A stretch of 64,000 nt of DNA, taken from positions 1-64,000 of the forward strand of contig BDTR01000019.1 in NCBI GenBank assembly GCA_002897775.1, in the 5' to 3' direction. The translations under genes and the position numbers were made by a program. The notes under the pieces are model-generated. The model ran no database searches and was not told the origin of the DNA. It saw only the letters and a list, made by a program, of their open reading frames with translations. This DNA is from a bacterium BMS3Bbin08. GTDB lineage: Bacteria; Nitrospirota; Thermodesulfovibrionia; UBA6902; BMS3Bbin08. This document shows, one piece after another, positions 17,252 through 24,825 of the stretch; position 1 is the first letter of the stretch, and the number at the start of each line of letters is the position of its first letter.

Positions 17252-17437
17252 ATGGGAAAACCAGTCATTAACTTTGACGAGTGCACAGGATGCGCCACAT
17301 GTGTCGAGCTCTGCCCTGAAGTTTTTGAGCTCAGGGATGATGAAAAAGCATATGTGATAGGCGAAGACAAGTGCGATACATGCGACTGTCAGGAAGCTGC
17401 TGACACATGTCCGTCAGAAGCAATAACCATTGAATAG
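17252..17437 (+). CDS. Ferredoxin, two cysteine clusters
   Basis: 61 residues. The first cluster motif is Cys11-Cys14-Cys17 with Cys21 followed by Pro. The second half has Cys41, Cys44, Cys46 and Cys53-Pro, an irregular CxxCxC arrangement. Other anaerobes' ferredoxins of this length carry one or two [4Fe-4S] clusters; the first is certain, the second probable. AAGGAGG precedes the ATG. A palindrome that could act as terminator follows. Confidence 0.93.
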   Translation: MGKPVINFDECTGCATCVELCPEVFELRDDEKAYVIGEDKCDTCDCQEAADTCPSEAITIE

Positions 17438-17466
17438 TAATAAGGCTTCTGCTGATCAAGAAAAAG

Positions 17467-17512
17467 ATACCCCGTTAGCAATAACCACCAGATATTTCTA
17501 ACGGGGTATTTC
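17467..17512 (+). terminator. CCCCGTTAG-type palindrome acting as probable terminator after ferredoxin
   Basis: ATACCCCGTTAG (17467-17478) and CTAACGGGGTAT (17498-17509) are perfect 12-bp inverted arms around a 19-nt loop. A T-rich run follows. It is also a member of the dispersed CCCCGTTAGAA palindrome family, so its terminator role may be secondary. Confidence 0.65.
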
Positions 17513-17594
17513 TTTTGTTAATTCTCCCAGCTTTTCACATCCAGGCGCTTGAGGTCACAAAAACGCCCGTTCCCGTCAGACCTGGGGAAATTTT

Positions 17595-17613
17595 GAAAAT
17601 GAATTTCATTTTC
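17595..17613. promoter_or_regulatory. Fur box upstream of fur-feoB
   Basis: GAAAATGAATTTCATTTTC is a perfect 9-1-9 dyad. It matches 14 of 19 positions of the consensus Fur box (GATAATGATAATCATTATC). It ends one base before the -35 box, so iron-loaded Fur should repress its own gene and feoB. Confidence 0.8.
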
Positions 17614-17614
17614 C

Positions 17615-17643
17615 TTGACAAACCATCTGTCCGGCGATAAAAT
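17615..17643 (+). promoter_or_regulatory. fur promoter with leaderless spacing
   Basis: TTGACA (17615-17620), a 17-bp spacer and TAAAAT (17638-17643): a near-consensus sigma-70-type promoter. The -10 ends six bases before the ATG at 17650, so the predicted transcription start coincides with the start codon. Confidence 0.75.
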
Positions 17644-17649
17644 AAGGAC

Positions 17650-18189
17650 ATGCCAAAAAGACGCAAGCCCGCGGGAGCCCGCGGGATCTCGGAAAAAAAA
17701 GAGCTGTTAAATACTTTCCTGAAGGAATGGGGGCTTAAATCCACCAGGCAGCGGGACATAATTGTAACCGAATTCCTGAAGACAGGCGGGCATATTACCG
17801 CGGAAGACATATACAGGAAGATAAGCAAAAAACATCAGGATATCGGTTTTACAACCGTTTACAGGACGCTCAAACTCCTGGTAAAATCCAGGCTTGCCAC
17901 CGAGAGGGTCTTTGCTGACAACCTTACAAGGTACGAACCCCTGTCAGCAGAGGACCATCACGACCATCTTATATGCCTGGGCTGCGGCTCAATAACAGAG
18001 TTTGAGAACGCGAGAATGGAGAGACTGCAGGAAAAGATCGCCCGGGAATCAGGCTTCAACACCGTGGCTCATAAAATGGAACTTTACGGTTATTGCGGCA
18101 GATGCGGATCAGGCAGCCGCGGCGGGAAAAAACAACCGGGAACCAAAAAAAATGCACCAGCACCACAAAAAAACAGGAACAACCGATAA
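17650..18189 (+). CDS. fur: Fur-family ferric uptake regulator
   Basis: 179 residues. A basic 14-residue N-terminal extension (MPKRRKPAGARGIS) precedes the usual winged helix (about 17-95, with TTVYRTLKLL as recognition region). Metal ligands are His103, His104 and His106 in DHHDHL. Zinc-type cysteines are Cys109, Cys112, Cys149 and Cys152. The C-terminal tail from about 155 is basic and low-complexity (KKQPGTKKNAPAPQKN) and overlaps the feoB start by 38 bp. With a Fur box and feoB next door, iron sensing is the most likely role; PerR or Zur cannot be excluded by sequence alone. Confidence 0.92.
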   Translation: MPKRRKPAGARGISEKKELLNTFLKEWGLKSTRQRDIIVTEFLKTGGHITAEDIYRKISKKHQDIGFTTVYRTLKLLVKSRLATERVFADNLTRYEPLSAEDHHDHLICLGCGSITEFENARMERLQEKIARESGFNTVAHKMELYGYCGRCGSGSRGGKKQPGTKKNAPAPQKNRNNR

Positions 18190-20128
18190 AAACACTCCCA
18201 GGATCGCCCTTGTAGGCAACCCTAATGTAGGCAAAAGCTCTATATTTTCCCTGCTGACGGGCCGGTATGTGACGGTATCGAATTATCCCGGCACAACAGT
18301 TGAGATAGTGACCGGAAACACGGCCATCGGCAAAAAAAGGTTCCTGATCATAGATTCTCCGGGCGTAAACAGCCTCATGCCGATGAGCGAGGACGAGAAG
18401 GTCACCCGGGACATCCTGCTTGAAGAAGAAACAGCTTCGGTAATACAGGTCGCGGACACAAAAAACATTAAAAGGTCTTTGTTCCTTACCCTCCAGCTCG
18501 TGGAAATGGGGCTTCCTGTCGTTCTTGACCTGAACATGCGGGACGAGTCATTAAGCCGGGGGATAAAGATCGAGGAAGACGTGCTTGGGGACATTCTGGG
18601 CATTGAGATCGTTTCAACCATAGCTGTACAGAAAAAAGGCATAGACAGTCTCAAAAAAGCGGTCCTGAGATCCAACGTCTCAAGTTACAGTTTTTCCTAC
18701 GATATGAACATCGAAGAGCACATCTCCAGGATCGAGTCGCTGCTGCCCGAAGCGCATATATCCAAACGCTCGATCGCCCTGATGATCCTTTCAGGGGATA
18801 AGACATTAAAAGACTGGCTCCATAAAAAAGTTAAAGGAAAAGACCTGGACCGCATTGAAGAACTCAGAGACCGGCTGTCGGAAAAATACGCCCACCCCCT
18901 GAATTATGTCATCAGCCAGCAGCGTTTTAAGATAGTAGATGATATCGCGCAGAGAGTATTTACAAAAATACCTGTCAGAAGATCAGGCGCCTCAGCCCTT
19001 CTTGATAAGATCACGACACACCCGGTGCTGGGCTTCCCGTTTCTGTTCCTGGTGCTTTTCGTCCTTTATGAGTTTGTGGGGGTCTTTGGCGCGGGCACGC
19101 TGGTGGATCTGATAGAAGATGTTGTTTTTGAAAAGTATTTAAATCCCCTGGCAACAAATATTATTACAGCGGTTCTGCCGGTCAAGTTCATCCAGGATCT
19201 TTTAGTCGGTCCATACGGGATCATAACAATGGCCATAACCTACGCGATCGCCATCATACTGCCCATAACAGCGACCTTTTTTATCGCGTTCGCCGTCATG
19301 GAGGATTCAGGCTACCTCCCGCGCCTGGCGACCATGCTGAACCGGGTCTTCAGGGCGATCGGACTTAACGGCAAGGCTGTGCTGCCCATGGTCCTGGGCC
19401 TTGGCTGCGACACCATGGCAACCCTTACCGCCCGGATAATGGACACCAGAAAAGAAAGGATAATCGTAACCCTCCTTCTTGCCCTCGGCGTGCCGTGTTC
19501 AGCCCAGCTCGGGGTAATACTGGGCATGTTCGGAAAACAGCCGATAGAGGCCCTGTTGATCTGGATCGCGGTATTAACAGGTGTTATGCTATTTGTAGGT
19601 TATATCTCATCAAAAATTGTACCTGGTCAGGATTCTGATTTCATTCTGGAGATCCCGCCGCTCAGACTGCCGCAGTTGTCGAACATACTCATAAAGACCA
19701 TGGGCCGTATCGAGTGGTATCTGAAAGAGGCCGTTCCCCTGTTCATCCTCGGAACATTGGTCCTGTTTACCGCCGACAAACTGAAACTTCTGCCTCTTAT
19801 TGAAAAAGCGGCGTCACCGGTAATTGTAAATTTCCTCGGGCTTCCGGCCAAGGCAGCGGAATCGTTTATAATCGGGTTTCTCAGGAGGGACTACGGCGCC
19901 GCCGGCCTTTTCGCGCTGCAGGAGCAGGGGATGCTCAACACCGAACAGGTCGTAGTGAGCTTAACCACGATAACGCTGTTCATCCCCTGCATAGCGAACC
20001 TGTTTGTGATAATAAAAGAGCGGGGGCTGAAAACAGCCCTGATAATAACTGCTTTTGTTTTTCCCTTTTCTATCATGGTCGGCGGATTGCTTCATCACCT
20101 GCTCTCATGGCTGAGGGTATTTAATTGA
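18152..20128 (+). CDS. feoB: Ferrous iron transporter FeoB
   Basis: 658 residues. The cytosolic G domain has the P-loop GNPNVGKSS (22-30), G3 DSPGVN and the FeoB-type G4 LNMRD. It is followed by a helical GDI region and a polytopic membrane domain with two gate repeats (GYLPRLATMLNR..., then the second half with RRDYGAAGLF). It imports Fe2+. The ATG at 18152, inside the 3' end of fur, is preferred: the frame is open further upstream but would only add a non-homologous extension. No feoA is adjacent, which is unusual but not rare. Confidence 0.94.
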   Translation: MHQHHKKTGTTDKNTPRIALVGNPNVGKSSIFSLLTGRYVTVSNYPGTTVEIVTGNTAIGKKRFLIIDSPGVNSLMPMSEDEKVTRDILLEEETASVIQVADTKNIKRSLFLTLQLVEMGLPVVLDLNMRDESLSRGIKIEEDVLGDILGIEIVSTIAVQKKGIDSLKKAVLRSNVSSYSFSYDMNIEEHISRIESLLPEAHISKRSIALMILSGDKTLKDWLHKKVKGKDLDRIEELRDRLSEKYAHPLNYVISQQRFKIVDDIAQRVFTKIPVRRSGASALLDKITTHPVLGFPFLFLVLFVLYEFVGVFGAGTLVDLIEDVVFEKYLNPLATNIITAVLPVKFIQDLLVGPYGIITMAITYAIAIILPITATFFIAFAVMEDSGYLPRLATMLNRVFRAIGLNGKAVLPMVLGLGCDTMATLTARIMDTRKERIIVTLLLALGVPCSAQLGVILGMFGKQPIEALLIWIAVLTGVMLFVGYISSKIVPGQDSDFILEIPPLRLPQLSNILIKTMGRIEWYLKEAVPLFILGTLVLFTADKLKLLPLIEKAASPVIVNFLGLPAKAAESFIIGFLRRDYGAAGLFALQEQGMLNTEQVVVSLTTITLFIPCIANLFVIIKERGLKTALIITAFVFPFSIMVGGLLHHLLSWLRVFN

Positions 20129-20261
20129 CCGGCCTGATAATAATTAAGGTAATTATCGGTGGCTTTCTCTAACGGGGTAAACCGGACGACAAAGGCCGCG
20201 GCCCCGTGAATTCCCGGGGAATGCTGCCTCCTTCAGAAAACGGATGCAAGCTATTTAAAAC

Positions 20262-20642
20262 ATGGGAAAAATAAAAGCCGTGATCTCAAGCTGGGTCTTC
20301 TGGTTCGTGACCATAGCGTACATGCGGGCTGTTTTTTATCTGTCCTCCCGCCCCGCGACAGAAATGTTTGTCCTGCCAGGGAATTTTGACAAGGCGCTGC
20401 ATTTTGGTGTTTATGCCGGTCTGGCCTTTCTGATCCACATCTCCATGAAGAAGAGCTCGATCAAAAAAAATGTGTTCTTTATCTCGGTTTCACTTGCCGT
20501 GATCTACGGTGTTGCTAACGAGCTTTACCAGATGCGCGTGCCTGGCAGGGATGCCAGTGTTGCTGATGTCCTGGCAAACTGTCTCGGCGCTTTTTTGGGC
20601 GGCTATTCGGCCGGGTTCATACACACAAAAAAAAGCGTATAA
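20262..20642 (+). CDS. VanZ-family membrane protein
   Basis: 126 residues with about four hydrophobic segments. The VanZ-like signature is present: DKALHFGVYAGLAF (around 45-58) and ANELYQMRVPGRDASVADVLANCLG (around 85-109). The family's role is poorly known (teicoplanin resistance in VanA clusters; elsewhere general envelope proteins). No clear ribosome binding site; TATTTAAAAC lies directly before the ATG. Upstream there is a hairpin ATAATTA-AGG-TAATTAT and a half copy of the CTAACGGGG repeat. Confidence 0.85.
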   Translation: MGKIKAVISSWVFWFVTIAYMRAVFYLSSRPATEMFVLPGNFDKALHFGVYAGLAFLIHISMKKSSIKKNVFFISVSLAVIYGVANELYQMRVPGRDASVADVLANCLGAFLGGYSAGFIHTKKSV

Positions 20643-20691
20643 ACCGAAATATTACCTCTAATATAAGGATTTTTTATAACCCTTTTACTCC

Positions 20692-20719
20692 TTGACAAAG
20701 ACCTCTCATTGTATTTAAA
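20692..20719 (+). promoter_or_regulatory. Putative promoter of the dsrH-E-F-like cluster
   Basis: A consensus TTGACA (20692-20697) is followed after 16 bp by TTTAAA (20714-20719), about 50 bp before the dsrH-like start. Confidence 0.5.
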
Positions 20720-20771
20720 CTTCTGTGTATTCTTTGTGCTTCTAATCATTTCCACCCCAGGAGGTAAAACG

Positions 20772-21068
20772 ATGAAATTGGCTGCTTTTGTAAGTGATTA
20801 CAGGATGACAGTTGACACACTTGAAAGATTAAAGCCGGAAAAACTCGGGATAATACTGGTGGGTAACGGTGTTTATCATGCCACCATAAAGGAAAACGGC
20901 AGCGCCTCCCTGCTTTTGAACACAGCCGCCGACTTTTACGCCCTTTCCGAGGACCTGGAGACACGGGGGCTTAGCAGCTCAAGTGTTGACAGCAAGGTCA
21001 AGGTCGTAACCTACGGCGATGTAGTTGACCTGATATTTAACGACTACGATAAAACAGCGTGGATATAG
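20772..21068 (+). CDS. DsrH/TusB-like sulfur-relay protein lacking cysteine
   Basis: 98 residues. GIILVGNGVYHATI (near 25-38) and the end SKVKVVTYGDVVDLIFNDYDKTAW match the DsrH/TusB pattern, including the typical C-terminal aromatic. In DsrEFH and TusBCD complexes DsrH/TusB carries a conserved cysteine; this copy contains no cysteine at all, so it may be a structural subunit. The ATG at 20772 is preferred because AGGAGG lies just before it; the longer frame adds a spurious hydrophobic N-terminus. It heads a dsrH-E-F-like operon. Confidence 0.8.
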   Translation: MKLAAFVSDYRMTVDTLERLKPEKLGIILVGNGVYHATIKENGSASLLLNTAADFYALSEDLETRGLSSSSVDSKVKVVTYGDVVDLIFNDYDKTAWI

Positions 21069-21082
21069 GAGGACAATAAAAA

Positions 21083-21442
21083 ATGGGTAAATTTACAATT
21101 GGTTGTTTTGCTTCACTTGTAGGTTCAATGAACCTTGATTTTGCCGTAAAGCTTGCGGGCGCGGCCATGGAAAAAGGTCATAAGGTTGACCTCTGGGTCT
21201 CCGGCAACGCGACCATGATCTCAATTAAGGGCCAGCGCGCATTTAAAGACTATTCTTCGCTTGAAAAACCCTTAAAAGAACTCATGGACAAGGGTCTCAA
21301 CGTAACCGCCTGCGAGGCGTGCGCAGAGGCAAGGGGATATACCAAAGACAATACAATGGAAGGCGTTAAAAGACACAGCATGGACTGGTACCTTGCAAGC
21401 GCTTTTGACGCCGACAGGGTCCTTCATATAGGAGGTGAGTAG
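21083..21442 (+). CDS. DsrE-like sulfurtransferase subunit
   Basis: 119 residues of the DsrE/DsrF alpha/beta fold. Cys77 and Cys80 in NVTACEACAEARGYT lie where DsrE/TusD proteins carry the persulfide cysteine; Cys8 is an additional one. These proteins pass sulfane sulfur between TusA and DsrC. The gene is 14 bp after dsrH-like and 2 bp before dsrF-like, each with its own ribosome binding site (AGGAGG, GGAGGTGAG). Exact orthology to DsrE versus other DsrE-family proteins needs a tree. Confidence 0.85.
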   Translation: MGKFTIGCFASLVGSMNLDFAVKLAGAAMEKGHKVDLWVSGNATMISIKGQRAFKDYSSLEKPLKELMDKGLNVTACEACAEARGYTKDNTMEGVKRHSMDWYLASAFDADRVLHIGGE

Positions 21443-21444
21443 AA

Positions 21445-21858
21445 ATGGCAACCACTAAACTGGGATTCATCGTTCAAAGACCCCCTTACAAGAGTGAAAA
21501 CCCGAAACTCGCGCTTACTCACGCGATCGCGTCTCAGAGCGTTGAGGTGTATTTGAATGATGGCGATGTGGTAACAGCGGATGTAGCGTTTATAGGCGAC
21601 GGGGTACTGAACTGCTTAAAAGACCAGAAGGCCATGGAGCAATACGACCTTTCAAGCACCGAATCCCACATTAAAATGGGACTTCTTGTTGACCTGAACA
21701 TACTTGTATGTAAAGAAGACCTCGAAAAATTAGGGCTTACAGAGAATGATATTGTACTGGATGCCGAGGAGTTCGGCGCAGATCTGAAGATCAATGTTGT
21801 TCCATATCAGGATATTAATAAAATGATGGAAGAAATGAACCATCTTCTTTTCTTTTAA
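21445..21858 (+). CDS. DsrF-like sulfur-relay subunit
   Basis: 137 residues of the DsrE/F superfamily. GDVVTADVAFIGDGVLNCL holds Cys57, and the ILVCKEDLEKLGL segment holds Cys89 at the position expected of DsrF/TusC-type cysteines. It is probably the third partner of a DsrEFH-type hexamer with the two genes before it. The cluster faces tusA and the dsr membrane-complex operon. Confidence 0.78.
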   Translation: MATTKLGFIVQRPPYKSENPKLALTHAIASQSVEVYLNDGDVVTADVAFIGDGVLNCLKDQKAMEQYDLSSTESHIKMGLLVDLNILVCKEDLEKLGLTENDIVLDAEEFGADLKINVVPYQDINKMMEEMNHLLFF

Positions 21859-21986
21859 AATTAAAAGCTGTCACGAAACTCGTTCCAGCTTATGATTACA
21901 CAGATTTTAAAAAGATTGCACAGATTTCCTCTTATAAATATTTAATCGGTGTAATCAGGATAATAAAATTATACAAGGAGGCAGTT

Positions 21987-22238
21987 ATGGCTGACTTAAA
22001 ATCACAGGAAGTGACGCAGACCCTTGATGTACTTGGAAGGGTATGCCCGTATCCTCTCGTATTAACGAAAAAGACCATTGAAAAAGCGTCAGGAGGTACT
22101 CTTCTTAAGGTCCTTTGCGACGCGCCGGCATCTGCCGAAGACACGATTCCCAAATACTGTGAGAAGAAGGGCCTTGAGTTCGAACTGGTAAAGCTGGAAG
22201 ACAAGGGCTACTGGGAAATTTACATAAAGAAAGCGTAA
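21987..22238 (+). CDS. tusA: TusA-family sulfur carrier
   Basis: 83 residues, the normal TusA size. The active-site Cys20 is in the C-P-x-P motif (VCPYPLVLTKK). TusA carries a persulfide and hands it to DsrEFH or TusBCD and on to DsrC. A strong AAGGAGG precedes the ATG. It lies 128 bp after the DsrF-like gene; the gap holds an AATCTGTGTAATC-type repeat remnant. A good terminator follows. Confidence 0.94.
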   Translation: MADLKSQEVTQTLDVLGRVCPYPLVLTKKTIEKASGGTLLKVLCDAPASAEDTIPKYCEKKGLEFELVKLEDKGYWEIYIKKA

Positions 22239-22301
22239 GAAAACTCCTCTTGCGTTGTCTGAGATCAGCGCTTTCTAAAAAATAAAATGCCGGAAATACT
22301 G

Positions 22302-22330
22302 AAAGGCGGGTTAAAACCCGCCTTTTTTTC
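22302..22330 (+). terminator. Rho-independent terminator after tusA
   Basis: AAAGGCGGGTT-AAA-ACCCGCC followed by TTTTTTT: a stable GC-rich stem with a seven-base T run. Confidence 0.9.
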
Positions 22331-22469
22331 GGCCGTCGCGCTGGAAGGCCCTGACCCGCGTTATGAAAAATGGCCCAGGGTTAAGAACCCGACCCAAAAA
22401 AAGAAAAAAGAGTTTATCCGGGTGAACTGAGCAAACTTTTCAAAGGTAAAAACCAGTGGTAAGGACTAA

Positions 22470-23642
22470 TTAATGCTCCAGTGTAGTGGCTTCCTGCGTG
22501 ACAGAAACCACTACTTTGTAAAGCACAGTCAGCACCAGAAATCCGACAGCCCAGACCCCGAGCGAGATCAGTAACTCAGGGGCTGTAGGGAAATACCCGG
22601 TTACCCTTTCAAGTGGATTGGGCACAAAACCGCCGATAACAAGGCCGAACCCTTTGTCTATCCACAGCGCGATAAATACCGTCACGCACGCCATGGAAAG
22701 GGTCCTCTCGTTCTGTCTCAGCTTTGGGAAGATCAAAAGTATAAGAGAAACTACTGAAAATATCGCGGATATCCACATAAGAAAAACAAGCTCGCTGTGT
22801 CCTCCCAGGCCCACGTAGAGGTACACAAAAGAATGCATATGTCCGGGTATCTGGCTATAGAACGCGGTAAAGAACTCAAGCCCAAGGAAAAACACATTGG
22901 CGATCATGGCATATGCCACGATCTTGCCCACAGCCTGAATGGCCTCTTTGCCCGGATCGAACCTTGTGTATTTCCTTACGATAAAGCAGAGAAGGATAAG
23001 AAGGGCCGGTCCGGCGGCAAAAGCTGAAGCCAGAAAACGCGCGGCCATGATCGCTGTAAGCCAGAACTCCCTTCCGGGAAGTCCTGCATATAAAAAGGCT
23101 GTGACAGTGTGAATGCTGACTGCCCAGGGTATGGACAGATATATCAGCGGTTTTACCCATTTCGGCGCCGGCAGGCCCTTGCGGTCCGCGCCAAGAGTGG
23201 TCCAGCCGATAATAATATTAAGAAACAGGTACCCATTAAGCACGATCATGTCCCAGAAAAGGATAGAGTTGGGAGTCGGATGCAGCATTACGTTCAGGAT
23301 ACGGGTAGGCTGTCCCAGGTCCACAAAAATAAATAGAATGCACATGGACACCGCGGAAACAGCCAGGAACTCGCCAAGGATAATGATCTTCCCGAATTTT
23401 TTAAAATTGTGCAGGTAATAAGGTATAACAAGCATAACTGCCGAGGCTGCAACACCGACCAGAAAAGTGAACTGGGCAATATAAAATCCCCATGAAACAT
23501 CCCTGCTCATGCCTGTAATTCCCAGCCCGGTCTTAAACTGCTCAAGGTAGTTAATGAACCCCACCCCAATAATTGCAAGCAGAATGAATATCCATACCCA
23601 GTATCCGCGATTACCGGTCAGCGCCTTCTCAAGCATGTTCAT
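22470..23642 (-). CDS. dsrP: DsrP, NrfD/PsrC-type quinone-interacting membrane subunit
   Basis: 390 residues with about ten transmembrane helices, of the NrfD/PsrC family. It is the integral membrane subunit of DsrMKJOP that works with the FeS protein DsrO and exchanges electrons with (mena)quinone. The start overlaps dsrO by 14 bp. As last gene of the dsrC-rsbRD-dsrMKJOP order it completes the complex. No terminator with a strong T run is visible on this strand. Confidence 0.93.
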   Translation of the reverse strand: MNMLEKALTGNRGYWVWIFILLAIIGVGFINYLEQFKTGLGITGMSRDVSWGFYIAQFTFLVGVAASAVMLVIPYYLHNFKKFGKIIILGEFLAVSAVSMCILFIFVDLGQPTRILNVMLHPTPNSILFWDMIVLNGYLFLNIIIGWTTLGADRKGLPAPKWVKPLIYLSIPWAVSIHTVTAFLYAGLPGREFWLTAIMAARFLASAFAAGPALLILLCFIVRKYTRFDPGKEAIQAVGKIVAYAMIANVFFLGLEFFTAFYSQIPGHMHSFVYLYVGLGGHSELVFLMWISAIFSVVSLILLIFPKLRQNERTLSMACVTVFIALWIDKGFGLVIGGFVPNPLERVTGYFPTAPELLISLGVWAVGFLVLTVLYKVVVSVTQEATTLEH

Positions 23643-24429
23643 TACCTCCTATCACATAGTAAATACTGGGACCTGTTCCAAGGTTCGGCTTGCGCCGGAT
23701 GGCGTATCTGGAGCTAAGAATTTCTCTGACCTCTGAAGAAGGGTCGTGAAGGTCGCCGAAAACAAGCGCGCCGTTCGAAGCCTCCACACAGGCGGGCTGA
23801 AGGCCTGCGGACAGCCTTTCAGCGCAGAAATTACATTTCTCCACAACCCCCTTTGTCCTGGTTGGAAAAGATGTATTTAATTTCCTGATATAAGGCCTCG
23901 GATCTGTCCAGTTGAAACTCCTTGCTCCAAAAGGACACGCTGCCATACAGAACCTGCATCCGATACAGCGGTGGTAATCCATCATTACGACCCCGTCGCT
24001 CTTTCTCTTGAAAGTGGCCTTTGTCGGGCACACCCTTACACAGGGGGGTTTTGCGCAGTGGTTGCAAAGCACGGGGAAAGGCAGGCGCATTATGTTCTCA
24101 GCCATATATTGATCCGCCTGGCCCGGAAACACGTGCTCATATGTGTCGGTCCATATCCATTTAATTTCGTGTTTCAGATTGTCGATACTGGGTACATTAT
24201 GGATACTGTGGCAGGCGTAGGAAACCCTTTTGTAATCATCAGGCGATTTAAATTTGCTTACGTCAATGACCATTGCCAATCTTTTTCCGGCAGAGGCGCC
24301 CGGAGCGGTGTGAGCCTGCGAAGCCAGCGCGCCATCCTTTACAAACCCATCGAAAACCGACAAACCGCCCAGACCGACCAGGGTGGAAGCACCTGCCAAT
24401 TTTAAGAAATCCCTCCTGTCCATGCTCAT
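23629..24429 (-). CDS. dsrO: DsrO, periplasmic iron-sulfur subunit with Tat signal
   Basis: 266 residues. A twin-arginine signal ([20 protein letters not shown]) sends the folded protein to the periplasm. Three cysteine-rich blocks follow ([24 protein letters not shown] and [16 protein letters not shown]), as in the ferredoxin-like subunits that bind several [4Fe-4S] clusters. It should link the cytochrome DsrJ to DsrP. The start is the ATG after AGGAGAAGAAC. The gap to dsrJ is filled by a short repeat. Confidence 0.94.
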   Translation of the reverse strand: MSMDRRDFLKLAGASTLVGLGGLSVFDGFVKDGALASQAHTAPGASAGKRLAMVIDVSKFKSPDDYKRVSYACHSIHNVPSIDNLKHEIKWIWTDTYEHVFPGQADQYMAENIMRLPFPVLCNHCAKPPCVRVCPTKATFKRKSDGVVMMDYHRCIGCRFCMAACPFGARSFNWTDPRPYIRKLNTSFPTRTKGVVEKCNFCAERLSAGLQPACVEASNGALVFGDLHDPSSEVREILSSRYAIRRKPNLGTGPSIYYVIGGNEHA

Positions 24430-24444
24430 GTTCTCTTCTCCTTT

Positions 24445-24476
24445 GTACCTACGTACCTACTACATACCTATATGAC
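24445..24476. repeat. GTACCTAC-type short tandem repeat between dsrJ and dsrO
   Basis: GTACCTAC, GTACCTAC, TACATACCTATATGAC on the plus strand: two perfect octamers and decayed units. The dsrJ stop codon (TAG, 24460-24462) lies inside it, and the last dsrJ residues IGM are encoded by its edge. Confidence 0.55.
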
Positions 24477-24825
24477 AATCCCAGCAGTAAGGCCTGACGC
24501 CTACAAAAGTATGGCATTTAGTGCAAAAATCCTCCTTTTCATGACAGCTCAGGCAGCCGTTTTGAAGGCTCTTTTCATACTCGTCTCCATCAAACATTAT
24601 ATACCTTTCATCCTCCCGGACAACTTCTTCCCTCCACCGGTTCAGGAGCTGCATATGTTCAGACCGCATGTTGACTAAAGGGATATCCCCTAAATGCATC
24701 TCACCAGGATCAGCTTCGAGTGTGCTGGGCAATTCAACGGTCTTTCCGAAATTTGCGTAGAACGGGAATGTTACCAGTCCGATAACAATAATAAGTCCGG
24801 CAATTATTTTCCAACCGTCACTCAT
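24460..24825 (-). CDS. dsrJ: DsrJ, triheme cytochrome c
   Basis: 121 residues from the ATG at 24825, chosen because GGAGGGTGAAGAAA precedes it; it overlaps the dsrK stop in ATGAGTGA. One N-terminal hydrophobic segment (about 6-23) acts as uncleaved anchor or signal. Three CxxCH heme sites start at Cys91, Cys101 and Cys114. In DsrMKJOP it is the periplasmic heme subunit. The C-terminus ends only three residues after the last heme site (CHIGM), and the stop lies in a repeat, so the natural tail may have been replaced. Confidence 0.93.
   Translation of the reverse strand: MSDGWKIIAGLIIVIGLVTFPFYANFGKTVELPSTLEADPGEMHLGDIPLVNMRSEHMQLLNRWREEVVREDERYIMFDGDEYEKSLQNGCLSCHEKEDFCTKCHTFVGVRPYCWDCHIGM

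Noticed and set aside
18002-18151. 50-codon upstream extension of feoB
   Set aside because: It is the fur gene in another frame; FeoB starts shortly before its P-loop.
20772-21858. Selenocysteine in the DsrE/F/H-like proteins
   Set aside because: All three have ordinary sense codons throughout and normal ends; no in-frame UGA is involved.
22287-22430. 48-codon open frame (MPEILKGGL...) after tusA
   Set aside because: It runs through the tusA terminator hairpin and T run, is Lys-rich at random, and has no ribosome binding site.
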